This document shows positions 1-7,155 of a DNA stretch of 64,000 nucleotides, one piece after another (within the stretch, counting starts at the first letter, position 1; the number at the start of each line of letters is the position of its first letter). The notes beneath the pieces were generated by a model. That model did no database searches and was not told the DNA's origin. It worked only from the letters and a program-made list of their open reading frames with translations. This DNA comes from Pseudomonas sp. St316. Lineage in GTDB: Bacteria > Pseudomonadota > Gammaproteobacteria > Pseudomonadales > Pseudomonadaceae. Position numbers and translations under genes: made by a program. The DNA lies in the NCBI RefSeq assembly GCF_018325905.1, contig NZ_AP021901.1, positions 3,782,001 to 3,846,000 on the forward strand, read 5' to 3'.

Positions 1-298
1 CGATCAACTTCACCGGTGCCTGCTTGGCAGCCAAGAACAGAAAGCCCGAATCGCCGAGGACCCCCAGGTCCAGGTCGCCGGTATTCAGCGCCTCGGCCAG
101 GGGCGCGGCGGCCTGGAAGTGTTTCCAGTCGACGCGGTAGGGAGCGCCCTCCAGCACATCCGAAGCCTCCACCGAGGCCCTTACGTTGTAATAGTTCTGG
201 TCGCCGACGTGCAGCACCAACGGCTCGCTAGCCTGGGCCAAAGGTGCGGTTAACAATGTGCTGAGGAGCAGACGGCGCAGGGATCGGGAGACCTTCAT
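1..298 (-). CDS. Sulfonate/nitrate-type ABC substrate-binding protein, partial (C-terminus outside window)
   Basis: The minus-strand frame opens at ATG 298 and stays open to the left edge, so only about the first 99 residues are visible. The N-terminus is a signal peptide (two Arg, a Leu-rich core, then APLAQA-S). The mature start reads as the first beta-alpha unit of the SsuA/TauA/NrtA fold: VLHVGDQNYYNV, then a stretch ending LNTGDLDLGVLGDSGFLF, which matches the family's L-N-x-G-x-L-D-x-G-x-x-G-D pattern. It should bind a small anion or sulfonate in the periplasm for an ABC importer whose other genes would lie to the left. The ligand cannot be told. The family call is firm; the gene is cut only by the window edge. 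Confidence 0.8.
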   Translation of the reverse strand, partial: MKVSRSLRRLLLSTLLTAPLAQASEPLVLHVGDQNYYNVRASVEASDVLEGAPYRVDWKHFQAAAPLAEALNTGDLDLGVLGDSGFLFLAAKQAPVKLI

Positions 299-608
299 GA
301 AGACATTCCTGAATGAATTTCATAGAACATAACGCTGTTTAAATTCATCTTATAAATTCTTTTAACGCATAAGCTCATCACCACAAGCTATCGCTGTCCA
401 TGGCGCAACAGCGCTGGAACAGACTGCTGGTTGGGCCCGACTCAAGGCGTTGGCCCTGACCCATTGCACCGCACCCACGTGATTTGATCAGGCCTCTTAC
501 TAAGAACTAAAAAGAATTAATAAATAAACAATAAGTATTTATGGTTATAAACATAGCCACGTACTCTCAGATCATCCCGTCCCATTGGTCACGACAGTGA
601 AGTGCCTT
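299..608. promoter_or_regulatory. Divergent intergenic region, AT-rich
   Basis: This 310-base gap lies between the start of the leftward binding-protein gene and the start of the rightward small gene, so it should hold promoters for both. Two AT-rich tracts stand out, at about 330-370 and 508-555, in otherwise GC-rich DNA. I see no convincing operator palindrome and no RNA gene. Confidence 0.4.
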
Positions 609-770
609 ATGAAACCGACTGACAACGTTATCGACTTCGTTCAATTGCGCAAACGCAAGCAGGCTCAGCAACTGGCCAGGGCCATGTGGGAGATGTACGC
701 GCGTAATGCCGGTTACCAGGCGTTCCAGTGGGTCCAGGCGTCCCAATCGACCAGGACGTACCACGCGTGA
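609..770 (+). CDS. Small conserved-looking protein of 53 residues, translationally coupled to the XRE-cupin gene
   Basis: I chose ATG 609 over the upstream in-frame GTG at 585 because the family-like sequence starts MKPTDNVIDFVQLRKRKQ. The product is 53 residues, basic in the N-terminal half and aromatic in the second half (MWEMYARNAGYQAFQWVQ), probably two short helices, with no signal peptide and no Cys. Its TGA (768-770) overlaps the GTG start of the next gene (767-769), so the two are likely co-translated and functionally linked. No function can be assigned; the overlap is the main support that it is real. Confidence 0.55.
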   Translation: MKPTDNVIDFVQLRKRKQAQQLARAMWEMYARNAGYQAFQWVQASQSTRTYHA

Positions 771-1414
771 GCGCTCAGGAGCCCTCGCGCTTCTTGGCGA
801 GTAGCGACGAACCCGAAGTAGACCTGAACAACCTGGAAGCCCTGGATGAGGATCCGATTTGCGAACGAGTCGCGCAGAACCTGCAACGCCTGCGCGGCAA
901 GCGCCACCTGTCTCTCGATGCCCTCGCCCGCCAGTGCGGGGTAAGCCGGGCCATGCTGGCGCAGATCGAATCCGGCCGCAGCGTGCCGTCGATCAAGGTG
1001 CTGTGCAAAATCGCCAAGGGCCTGAAGGTGTCGGTCGCCGCGTTCCTGGAACACCGGGCTTTCGAAGGGGTGGCGGTGCTCTCGGCCAGCCAGAGCAAAC
1101 GCCTGGTCAGCGCCAATGGCGCGTTCGTCAGCCGCGCCCTGTTCCCGTTCGATGTGGCACGCCAGTCGGAATTCTACGAACTGCGCCTGAGCCCCTTGGG
1201 CGAAGACCAGTCCGAAGGACACGGGCCTGGCGTCCAGGAAAACCTGGTGGTGTCCCAAGGTGTGCTGGAGATCAGCGTCAACGACGAGCGCTACCTGCTC
1301 TCCACGGGCGATTCGATTCTGTTTTACGCCGACCAGCCTCACCGCTATCGCAACCCGGCTGACAGTGAGGCGGTGGCCTACCTGGTGGTCACCTATCCGG
1401 AGCGCCTGGACTGA
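767..1414 (+). CDS. XRE-family transcriptional regulator with C-terminal cupin domain
   Basis: This is a DNA-binding regulator with a ligand-sensing cupin, the architecture of PuuR/SutR-like repressors. Roughly residues 28-85 are a helix-turn-helix (VAQNLQRLRGKRHLSLDALA, then GVSRAMLAQIESGRSVPSI). Roughly 120-215 form a small beta-barrel cupin ending in LLSTGDSILFYADQPHRYRN. GTG 767 overlaps the previous stop and has AGGA ten bases upstream, so I prefer it to the GTG at 728, which would overlap the small gene by 43 bases. Length is about 215 residues, normal for the family. The target genes are not evident; the inducer would be a small molecule. Confidence 0.85.
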   Translation: MSAQEPSRFLASSDEPEVDLNNLEALDEDPICERVAQNLQRLRGKRHLSLDALARQCGVSRAMLAQIESGRSVPSIKVLCKIAKGLKVSVAAFLEHRAFEGVAVLSASQSKRLVSANGAFVSRALFPFDVARQSEFYELRLSPLGEDQSEGHGPGVQENLVVSQGVLEISVNDERYLLSTGDSILFYADQPHRYRNPADSEAVAYLVVTYPERLD

Positions 1415-1418
1415 AGAG

Positions 1419-1452
1419 CGGCAGGTTTCAGAAGTGGAAAGTGCCGTTTTTT
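1419..1452 (+). terminator. Weak candidate Rho-independent terminator
   Basis: CGGCA at 1419-1423 can pair with TGCCG at 1442-1446, followed directly by six T residues, just after the XRE-cupin stop. The stem is only five base pairs and the loop is long, so this is a weak call. Confidence 0.3.
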
Positions 1453-1478
1453 GGGGGGCTTTTGGGAGTCCTATTGTC

Positions 1479-2299
1479 TGGTGTGTATATCCGTTGCTGC
1501 GGTGACGGCCACTGGCGGTTCCGCTCTTACAGCGGGTCACTTTCGAAAAGCGCGAAAGTAACCAAAGCGCTTTTGCCCCACCACTCGGTGCCTCGCTTAG
1601 GCTCGGCATGCCCTCACTCCGGCATTGCTCCGTGGGCCCGCCGCGAAGGGCCCTCCATGGCCCAGCGCGGCTATCCCGGCATCCATGCCGGGATTCCCAC
1701 TCCACAATGCCTGCGTTCGGCCATCGTGGTTAACGGGGCGCCCGAGATCAACGTCAACCGCGAGGCGGCCTGGTAGCCGACCTGGTTCTCCCCAGTCGTA
1801 CACCCAGCATATCTGTGGGAGCCTGCTCGCGAATGCGGCCTTATAGCCACCCTGTTTCTTCGGCTGTCCCAATCCCAATTGTGGGAGCGAGCTTGCTCGC
1901 GATGAGGCCAGTAGGCTCAATATCCATGTGACTGGACTACCGCCATCGCGAGCAAGCTCGCTCCCACAGGAGAAACGCGACCTCACCAAGAACCAGGTCG
2001 GCTACCAGGCCGCCTCGCGGTGGACGTTGATTTCGGCGCCCCGTTAACCACGATGGCCGAACGCAGGTATTGTGGAGTGGGCATCCCGGCATGGATGCCG
2101 GGATAGCCGCGCTGGGCCATGGAGGGCCCTTCGCGGCGGGCCCACGGAGCAATGCCGGAGTGAGGGCACACCGAGCCTAGGCGAGGTGCCGAGTGGTGGG
2201 GCATATAGCGTTTTGCTTACTTTTGCGCTTCTCAAAAGTGAGCCGCTGTAAGAGCGGAACCGCCAGTGGCCATGACCGCAATAAAGGATATACACACCA
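1479..2299. repeat. Large inverted repeat, two 311-bp arms flanking a REP pair
   Basis: The left arm (1479-1789) and right arm (1989-2299) are near-identical in opposite orientation and of equal length. Both run from TGGTGTGTATATCC at the outer end to GACCTGGTTCT at the inner end, and share a core that includes GGCCCGCCGCGAAGGGCCC and GGCATCCATGCCGGGAT. The 199-base centre holds a full REP pair at 1881-1968 and a partial REP near 1813-1838. Apparent reading frames inside the arms change with the repeat and have no ribosome binding sites, so I treat them as non-coding. The arms could fold into a very long hairpin or cruciform. This resembles dispersed intergenic repeats of fluorescent pseudomonads; no transposase is present. 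Confidence 0.85.
1881..1968. repeat. REP doublet (inverted pair)
   Basis: GTGGGAGCGAGCTTGCTCGC at 1881 and its reverse complement ending at about 1968 face each other across some 40 bases. This is the standard REP doublet of the P. fluorescens group, mobilised elsewhere in the genome by RAYT-type transposases. It sits exactly between the two long inverted arms. Confidence 0.85.
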
Positions 2300-2360
2300 A
2301 CCAACCTAAAAAAGCTTAAGCCCACTAACAAGCAACATCACCCTTGACCGCAGCATCAAA

Positions 2361-2870
2361 TCAGCAAGTGCAGCACATCATCGGCATACCATTGCAGCTC
2401 ATCATCATTGGCATGCTGCAGTCGCTCATCATCTTCATCATCAAGGCGCAGCAGTTTTTCATCATGTCCATGTTCATTCCAGCCATCGGCATGACCTTGC
2501 ACATCATGCAGTCAGCCATCACCGTGCATTCCATCACGCACTTCATCGACGGCATCGGCATGCCCATCATCGGCATTGGCATCATCATGCTCGCCATCGG
2601 CATGGCCATGCTCGCCTGGGACATGCACATCATGCTCAGGTTGCCGCAGTGCATCATCATTGGCATGCCGCAGTTCATCATCATCTGCATCATGTCCGCG
2701 CTGTTCTTGAACATGGCCATATCCATGCCAGCGGCGGGCATCATTTTGCACAGCATGCCGTCATCCATCATTTCGCAGGTCATGGTCGCCATCATCATCG
2801 GCATGCCCATCATTGGCATCATCGGCATGTTGGCGTTCATCGGCATTTGCATCTGCATGGCGTTCATCAT
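2361..2870 (-). CDS. Met/Cys-rich putative copper-binding protein, about 169 residues
   Basis: Start ATG 2870 follows AGGGA eight bases upstream; longer starts lack such a site. By my count about 69 of 169 residues are Met and 16 are Cys, with almost no hydrophobic residues other than Met. The protein is an internal duplication: one unit from TCEMMDDGMLCKMMP to GNLSMMC and a second from ECTVMADCMMCKVMP to NGMPMMC. Third codon positions vary (ccg/cca, aag/aaa, gcg/gct) in this frame, which supports coding here and not on the other strand. Cys spacing in the second unit (CX3C, then C..MMSDC) recalls the DUF326/Csp four-helix copper-storage family with many Cys replaced by Met. Met and Cys together suggest Cu(I) binding. 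There is no signal peptide. The family link is inference. Confidence 0.65.
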   Translation of the reverse strand: MMNAMQMQMPMNANMPMMPMMGMPMMMATMTCEMMDDGMLCKMMPAAGMDMAMFKNSADMMQMMMNCGMPMMMHCGNLSMMCMSQASMAMPMASMMMPMPMMGMPMPSMKCVMECTVMADCMMCKVMPMAGMNMDMMKNCCALMMKMMSDCSMPMMMSCNGMPMMCCTC

Positions 2871-3182
2871 GGTGTTGTTCCCTGTAAGGTTCGAGCGTCG
2901 GATGAGGCTGATGGGGGCGGATTCTAAGGATTGGCCCGGCCCCGACAAGATGACGATCGAACAGCAGGAATGAACGTTCAAGCAGGCTTACTGGAGTGAC
3001 GCACGCAAAGTCGTCTGCTGTTGCGCGCAATTGGATTTGATTACAGACACTTCAGACACGGCAGCTGCGATTCTTCAGTCATGGATATGCCATCCAAACC
3101 TATATAAATAACCGTAAGAAATAATCGATCTAAACTTGCCCCCGCAATCTTGCACCACAGGGGCGAGCCTTGGTTCAGCCAA
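2871..3182. other. Intergenic region between the Met/Cys-rich gene and the dehydratase gene
   Basis: This 312-base stretch lies upstream of the Met/Cys-rich gene on the minus strand and downstream of the dehydratase gene. It should hold the promoter of the former. An AT-rich tract at about 3095-3130 is the most promoter-like part. I see no clear metal-responsive operator (no CueR-type long dyad) and no RNA gene. Confidence 0.4.
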
Positions 3183-4130
3183 TCAACTGGGCATACACCG
3201 GCCGGTCGATGTTCCCCCGGACAGAATCACCGCCACCTTTTTCCCCCGCATCGTTTCACGCTCCTGCATCAGCGCTGCCAAGGCGGCAGCGCCGGCACCT
3301 TCGGCGAGGTTGTGGGTGTCGGTGTAATACGCCCGCATGGCCCCGGCAATTTCAGCGTCGCTGACCGCTACGATTCGCGCCGCCGCGGCCCCGTAGATGG
3401 CCAAGGCTTCGGGAATGGGACGGCGCACCGCCAAGCCATCGGCAAAGGTGTTCGCCGAGTCGGTTTCGCATAGCCTGCCCGTTTCAAACGACAACTTCGC
3501 CGCGACGGCCTCGGTGGACACCACGCCCACCACGTGGGTCTTGAGGCCCAAGGCATCGCGGGCGGCGATGACCGCGCAGATCCCCGAGCCACAGCCTATC
3601 GGCACATAGACGGTGTCCAGGTCCGGTACCGCGTTGAACAGCTCAAGCCCATAGGTCGCCACGCCCTTGACCAACTCCGGATGGAACGGCGGCACCAGGT
3701 AGAGGCCATGCGCTTGGGCCAGGCGTGCGGCCTCTTCACGGGCCTCGTCGAAATCGCGGCCGTACTCGACCACCTCGCCGCCAAAACCGCGCATGGCATT
3801 GTTCTTCTCCACCGAGTTACCGTGCGGCACGACGATCAACGCTTTCAAACCCAATGCGCTGGCCGCCAGCGCCAGGCTCTGGCCATGGTTGCCGCGAGTT
3901 GCCGTGACGACGCCTTTTGCCTCGGGGTGCTCGCGCTTGAGCCAATGCACGAAGGTCAGGCCGCCGCGCACCTTGAAGGCCCCTGTCGGGGTGTGGTTCT
4001 CGTGCTTGACCCACACCGTGCAACCCAGCCGCTCAGCCAACAAGGGCCAGGCGTACTGGGCGGTGGCGGGCATGACTTGGTAGAGGTGGCGGGCAGCTTG
4101 TTCGATGTCGTCGCGGGTCAATGTGTGCAT
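3183..4130 (-). CDS. PLP-dependent threonine/serine dehydratase family protein
   Basis: This is a fold-type II PLP enzyme of the threonine dehydratase group, about 315 residues, without a C-terminal ACT regulatory domain, so it looks like a catabolic form. Visible motifs are KHENHTPTGAFKVRGG (the Lys forms the PLP Schiff base), ATRGNHGQSLA, the glycine-rich phosphate loop PIGCGSGICAV, and a terminal VILSGGTSTG. I chose ATG 4130, which has GGAGG six bases upstream, over the ATG at 4166. The likely reaction is deamination of threonine, serine or a hydroxy-amino acid (3-hydroxyaspartate is possible). It diverges from an AraC-type gene that may control it. The exact substrate is not determined. 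Confidence 0.8.
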   Translation of the reverse strand: MHTLTRDDIEQAARHLYQVMPATAQYAWPLLAERLGCTVWVKHENHTPTGAFKVRGGLTFVHWLKREHPEAKGVVTATRGNHGQSLALAASALGLKALIVVPHGNSVEKNNAMRGFGGEVVEYGRDFDEAREEAARLAQAHGLYLVPPFHPELVKGVATYGLELFNAVPDLDTVYVPIGCGSGICAVIAARDALGLKTHVVGVVSTEAVAAKLSFETGRLCETDSANTFADGLAVRRPIPEALAIYGAAAARIVAVSDAEIAGAMRAYYTDTHNLAEGAGAAALAALMQERETMRGKKVAVILSGGTSTGRCMPS

Positions 4131-4222
4131 GATGGGCCTCCGGGTTTTGCCCAGTCTAATCAGCACGACCGCAGCGGGCTTTCAGAAAACTGACCTGACT
4201 TTCCGGCCCTCTCTTCACTACT

Positions 4223-5038
4223 ATGCTGTTCATGAACCCTCGAAACCGCCAACAGCCGCCTCAGTCCGAACCGGTCCGTCGTATCGAAGCTGGGCCCTGG
4301 GCGATCGAATTGTTGCCCGGCTGCGCGTACGCCACCCGCTATGTCGCGACCCAGTCGGCGATCGGCTTCGCCTTCGACAGCCAGCGCGGCCTGCACGCCA
4401 TCGGCAGCGACCGCGTGCAGCCCTTCGAGGCGATTCCCAACGGCCTGGCATTCGTCCCCGCCGAATGCGACGTGTTCTCCGAATCCCCCAGGGGCGGTGA
4501 ATACCTGCGGGTCGTGCGCACCGACGGCATGGCGTTGTCGGGGGAGCATGCGTTTAACAACCGTATTGACCCGCAGGCCATCACCCTCGCGCTGAGAATG
4601 CGCCGCGCACTGCTGCGTGCCACCGCAGAGGATGACTGGGAGGCCTGGACGCTCGGACTGGCTGAACGGGTGAAGGACCACAAGACGTTTTCGGCCCCCA
4701 TGCAAGGGTCGATCACCGGCGGGCGGATGCGCCTGCTCGACGAGTTCATCGATGCCGGTCTCGACGGTCCGCTGGGGGTCAAGGAAATGGCCGGCCTGCT
4801 TGGCTTGTCCGAGGGATACTTCATGCGGGCATTCAAAAATGCCACCGGCAAAAGCCCCCACAGCTACCTGATCGATCGGCGTCTGGCCAAGGCACGGGCG
4901 CTGATGCGCGATTCAACCGCCCGACTGACCGATATCGCGCACACCTGCGGCTTCAACTCCCAGGCGCACATGACCACGCTGTTCAAGCAACGCCTTGGCG
5001 TCAGCCCGGCGCAGTTGCGCGGGTATTGGAGGCCCTGA
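4223..5038 (+). CDS. AraC-family transcriptional regulator
   Basis: The C-terminal 100 residues are a canonical AraC/XylS double helix-turn-helix: VKEMAGLLGLSEGYFMRAFK for the first unit and LTDIAHTCGFNSQAHMTTLF for the second, followed by GVSPAQLRGYWRP. The N-terminal 160 residues are a divergent effector domain with no obvious cupin signature. Length (271) is normal. ATG 4223 and ATG 4232 are both possible; neither has a strong ribosome binding site. It is divergent from the dehydratase gene with about 90 bases between starts, which suggests it regulates that gene, and it ends about 240 bases before the ebo operon. Confidence 0.85.
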   Translation: MLFMNPRNRQQPPQSEPVRRIEAGPWAIELLPGCAYATRYVATQSAIGFAFDSQRGLHAIGSDRVQPFEAIPNGLAFVPAECDVFSESPRGGEYLRVVRTDGMALSGEHAFNNRIDPQAITLALRMRRALLRATAEDDWEAWTLGLAERVKDHKTFSAPMQGSITGGRMRLLDEFIDAGLDGPLGVKEMAGLLGLSEGYFMRAFKNATGKSPHSYLIDRRLAKARALMRDSTARLTDIAHTCGFNSQAHMTTLFKQRLGVSPAQLRGYWRP

Positions 5039-5114
5039 CGAGTCGGGCAAGCGGCGGATACGGCTCACCTGAGGCACGAAGTGGCACCTCAAATCAAATT
5101 GCCATCAGATGGCC

Positions 5115-5142
5115 TTGCAAAAACACCCGGGCCGTCTAGATT
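5115..5142 (+). promoter_or_regulatory. Candidate sigma-70 promoter of the ebo operon
   Basis: TTGCAA (5115-5120) and TAGATT (5137-5142) are separated by 16 bases. This would give an mRNA leader of roughly 130 bases before the first gene, long enough to hold the two hairpins at 5242-5280. The call is from visual match only. Confidence 0.3.
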
Positions 5143-5241
5143 CAAACCTGTCTACAACCACATCACCCACCACCCCTGACAGCCCTTCGGGCGAGAGCGT
5201 CTATTGGCCTAAAACACACACTTGGCGTTGCTTTCAATTAC

Positions 5242-5280
5242 TGACACGGAATCGGTCAATAACAACAAGAGGGATGCTTG
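5242..5280 (+). promoter_or_regulatory. Tandem hairpins with RsmA/CsrA-type motifs, the second covering the ribosome binding site
   Basis: Hairpin 1: TGAC (5242-5245) pairs with GTCA (5255-5258) and presents ACGGAATCG in the loop. Hairpin 2: CAAG (5266-5269) pairs with CTTG (5277-5280) and presents AGGGATG, which includes the Shine-Dalgarno of ATG 5281. Both loops contain A-N-G-G-A-N, the established core of RsmA/RsmE/CsrA sites. Two such loops about 24 bases apart suit a dimeric Rsm protein. This implies Gac/Rsm control of translation, which agrees with published GacS regulation of the EDB cluster in P. fluorescens NZI7. Confidence 0.65.
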
Positions 5281-7155
5281 ATGAAGCATGGCCGTGGGTA
5301 TCGTTTGCTCTCGCAAAAAAGCGCAGCCAGACATTTCTGGCTGTCGTTGGTTTGTTTTTCAGCCCTGGTGATCGCCAGCTTCTTGCTGTTCGAACAACAG
5401 ATCCAGGATTTCCTGACCCATCTCAACCTGTACCTGCCCTCGACGCCCGCGCAGAAACTCTACCTGGCGTTGTTGCTGATCGCCCTGCTGGCGCTGGACG
5501 TGGTGCTGCCGGTGCCGTCGAGCATGGTCGCGCTGCTGGCCGTGGCCATGCTCGGCAGCGTGGGAGGTTACCTGGCGATTTTCGTGGGCCTGTGCCTGGG
5601 CGCCGGGCTGGGCTACGCCCTGGGGGCCGGATATTTGCGCCTGCTGTCCGGCCGCCTCGGCCTGCATCAACGCCAGCCGGGGCAACTGGCCTACCGGTTG
5701 GGCACACTGTCGTTGATCTGCCTGCGCGGCGTCCCGGTATTGGCGGAAACCTCGGTCGTTGCCGCCGGCATGCAACGCTACCCACTGCGCGCGTTCATCC
5801 TGGTCACCACCCTGGCCAACGCCGGCCTCGCATTGGCCTACAGCGCCATTGGCACCTTTCTCGTCGAGCAGAACGCGCTGTTGGTGACCCTGCTCGCCAG
5901 CATGGTATTGCCCGGGCTGTTCATCGCCGGTTACAGCCTGTTCAAAAGCCTTCGCCGGCACGACGCGGAGCAACCTTTACACGGGCGCTTCAAGGTCAGC
6001 TACGACTACCCGGTGGTGTTCACCGATCATGTGTTCGATCCGCTCAATCCCTGCCTGCACCGCCAGCTCATGGCCGGCCACAGGGGCCCGGTCACGGTGT
6101 TGATATTCGCCGATGAACAACTGCTGCACAGCGCCCCGCACCTGCTGGAACAGATCAACGCCTACTTCGCCAGCCATTTTCCAGACCTGCACCTGCAGGC
6201 GCCGCCGATCGCGGTCCCGGCCGGCGAGGCGAGCAAGGATTCGCAAGTGTTGCAGCGGCTCTACACCGACATGCTGAAACATGGCTTGGACCGACATTGC
6301 CATGTGCTGGCCCTCGGTGGCGGCGCGGTGCTGGATGCGGTGGGTTACGCCTGCGCCACCTTCCACCGCGGCATTCGCCTGATTCGTATCCCCAGCACCG
6401 TGCTCGCCCAGAACGACGCCGGTATCGGTGTGAAAAACGGCATCAACGCCTTCGGCCAGAAGAACCTGCTCGGCGCCTTCTATCCCGCCACCGCCGTTAT
6501 CAACGACTTTCAATTGCTGACCAGCTTGACCCGGCGCGACCAGATCGCCGGGCTGGCCGAAGCGGTCAAGGTGGCACTGATCAAGGACCAGGCGTTTTTC
6601 CAGTGGATGGAGCAACAGGCCGACGCCCTCGCCCACTTCGATCATGGGGCCAGCCGCTATGCCATCCGCCGCTGCGCCGAATTGCACCTGGCGCACATCA
6701 CCGGTGCTGGCGACCCCTTCGAACGCGGTAACGGGCGCCCCTTGGACTACGGGCACTGGGCCGCTCACAAACTGGAAAATCTCAGTCAGCACCGACTGCG
6801 CCATGGTGAAGCCGTCGCGGTGGGCATGGCCCTGGATGGACTTTATGCCAATGCCCTGGGGCTGTTGAGCGACAGCGACACCGAACGGGTGCTGAACCTG
6901 CTGCTCAAGCTCGGCTTCTGCCTGAACCCGCCGGAGCTGACCTTGAAAGATGCACTGGGGCGCTCGCAGGTTTTGCTGGGGCTGGAGGAGTTCCGCCAGC
7001 ATCTGGGTGGGCAACTTTCCATCCCCATGCTCAGCCGGATCGGTGAGTCGGTGGACTTGCATGAAATCGATACCGCGCGAATGGAGCAGGCGTTGCAGCG
7101 GCTGTCCACTCAAGTCGATCTTGCGCTGACCCTGAACGAGCGCTGTGCGCAATGA
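5281..7155 (+). CDS. eboD: EboD-type 3-dehydroquinate-synthase-like enzyme fused to an N-terminal VTT/DedA-like membrane domain
   Basis: Residues 1-225 carry about five hydrophobic segments and read as a VTT (DedA/SNARE-assoc) membrane domain (LLALDVVLPVPSSMVALLAV, then GYALGAGYLRLL and ICLRGVPVLAE). Residues 240-624 are a sugar-phosphate cyclase of the AroB superfamily: NAD-binding VLALGGGAVLDAVGYACATF, then GVKNGINAFGQKNLLGAFYP, with metal ligands in GLAEAVKVALI, DYGHWAAHKLE and LRHGEAVAVGMAL. ATG 5281 has AGGGA upstream; a TTG three bases earlier is unlikely. It opens the operon and overlaps eboC by four bases. EboD belongs to the ebo cluster, tied to scytonemin precursor transport in Nostoc and, as EDB, to nematode repellence in P. 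fluorescens. The fusion would tether the enzyme to the inner membrane. Confidence 0.85.
   Translation: MKHGRGYRLLSQKSAARHFWLSLVCFSALVIASFLLFEQQIQDFLTHLNLYLPSTPAQKLYLALLLIALLALDVVLPVPSSMVALLAVAMLGSVGGYLAIFVGLCLGAGLGYALGAGYLRLLSGRLGLHQRQPGQLAYRLGTLSLICLRGVPVLAETSVVAAGMQRYPLRAFILVTTLANAGLALAYSAIGTFLVEQNALLVTLLASMVLPGLFIAGYSLFKSLRRHDAEQPLHGRFKVSYDYPVVFTDHVFDPLNPCLHRQLMAGHRGPVTVLIFADEQLLHSAPHLLEQINAYFASHFPDLHLQAPPIAVPAGEASKDSQVLQRLYTDMLKHGLDRHCHVLALGGGAVLDAVGYACATFHRGIRLIRIPSTVLAQNDAGIGVKNGINAFGQKNLLGAFYPATAVINDFQLLTSLTRRDQIAGLAEAVKVALIKDQAFFQWMEQQADALAHFDHGASRYAIRRCAELHLAHITGAGDPFERGNGRPLDYGHWAAHKLENLSQHRLRHGEAVAVGMALDGLYANALGLLSDSDTERVLNLLLKLGFCLNPPELTLKDALGRSQVLLGLEEFRQHLGGQLSIPMLSRIGESVDLHEIDTARMEQALQRLSTQVDLALTLNERCAQ

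Noticed and set aside
1597..2331. Several small frames inside the inverted repeat arms
   Set aside because: The same peptides appear from both arms because the DNA is repeated. No ribosome binding sites; this is repeat DNA.
2344..2973. Plus-strand 209-residue frame rich in Ile and Met, and His-rich or Asp-rich frames in the same region
   Set aside because: They are shadows of the Met codon repeats (cat/atc) of the minus-strand gene. They lack ribosome binding sites and their codon third positions do not vary as in coding DNA.
5977..7152. 391-residue antisense frame opposite eboD
   Set aside because: The plus strand carries clear cyclase motifs; the antisense frame is Gln/Val-rich without motifs.
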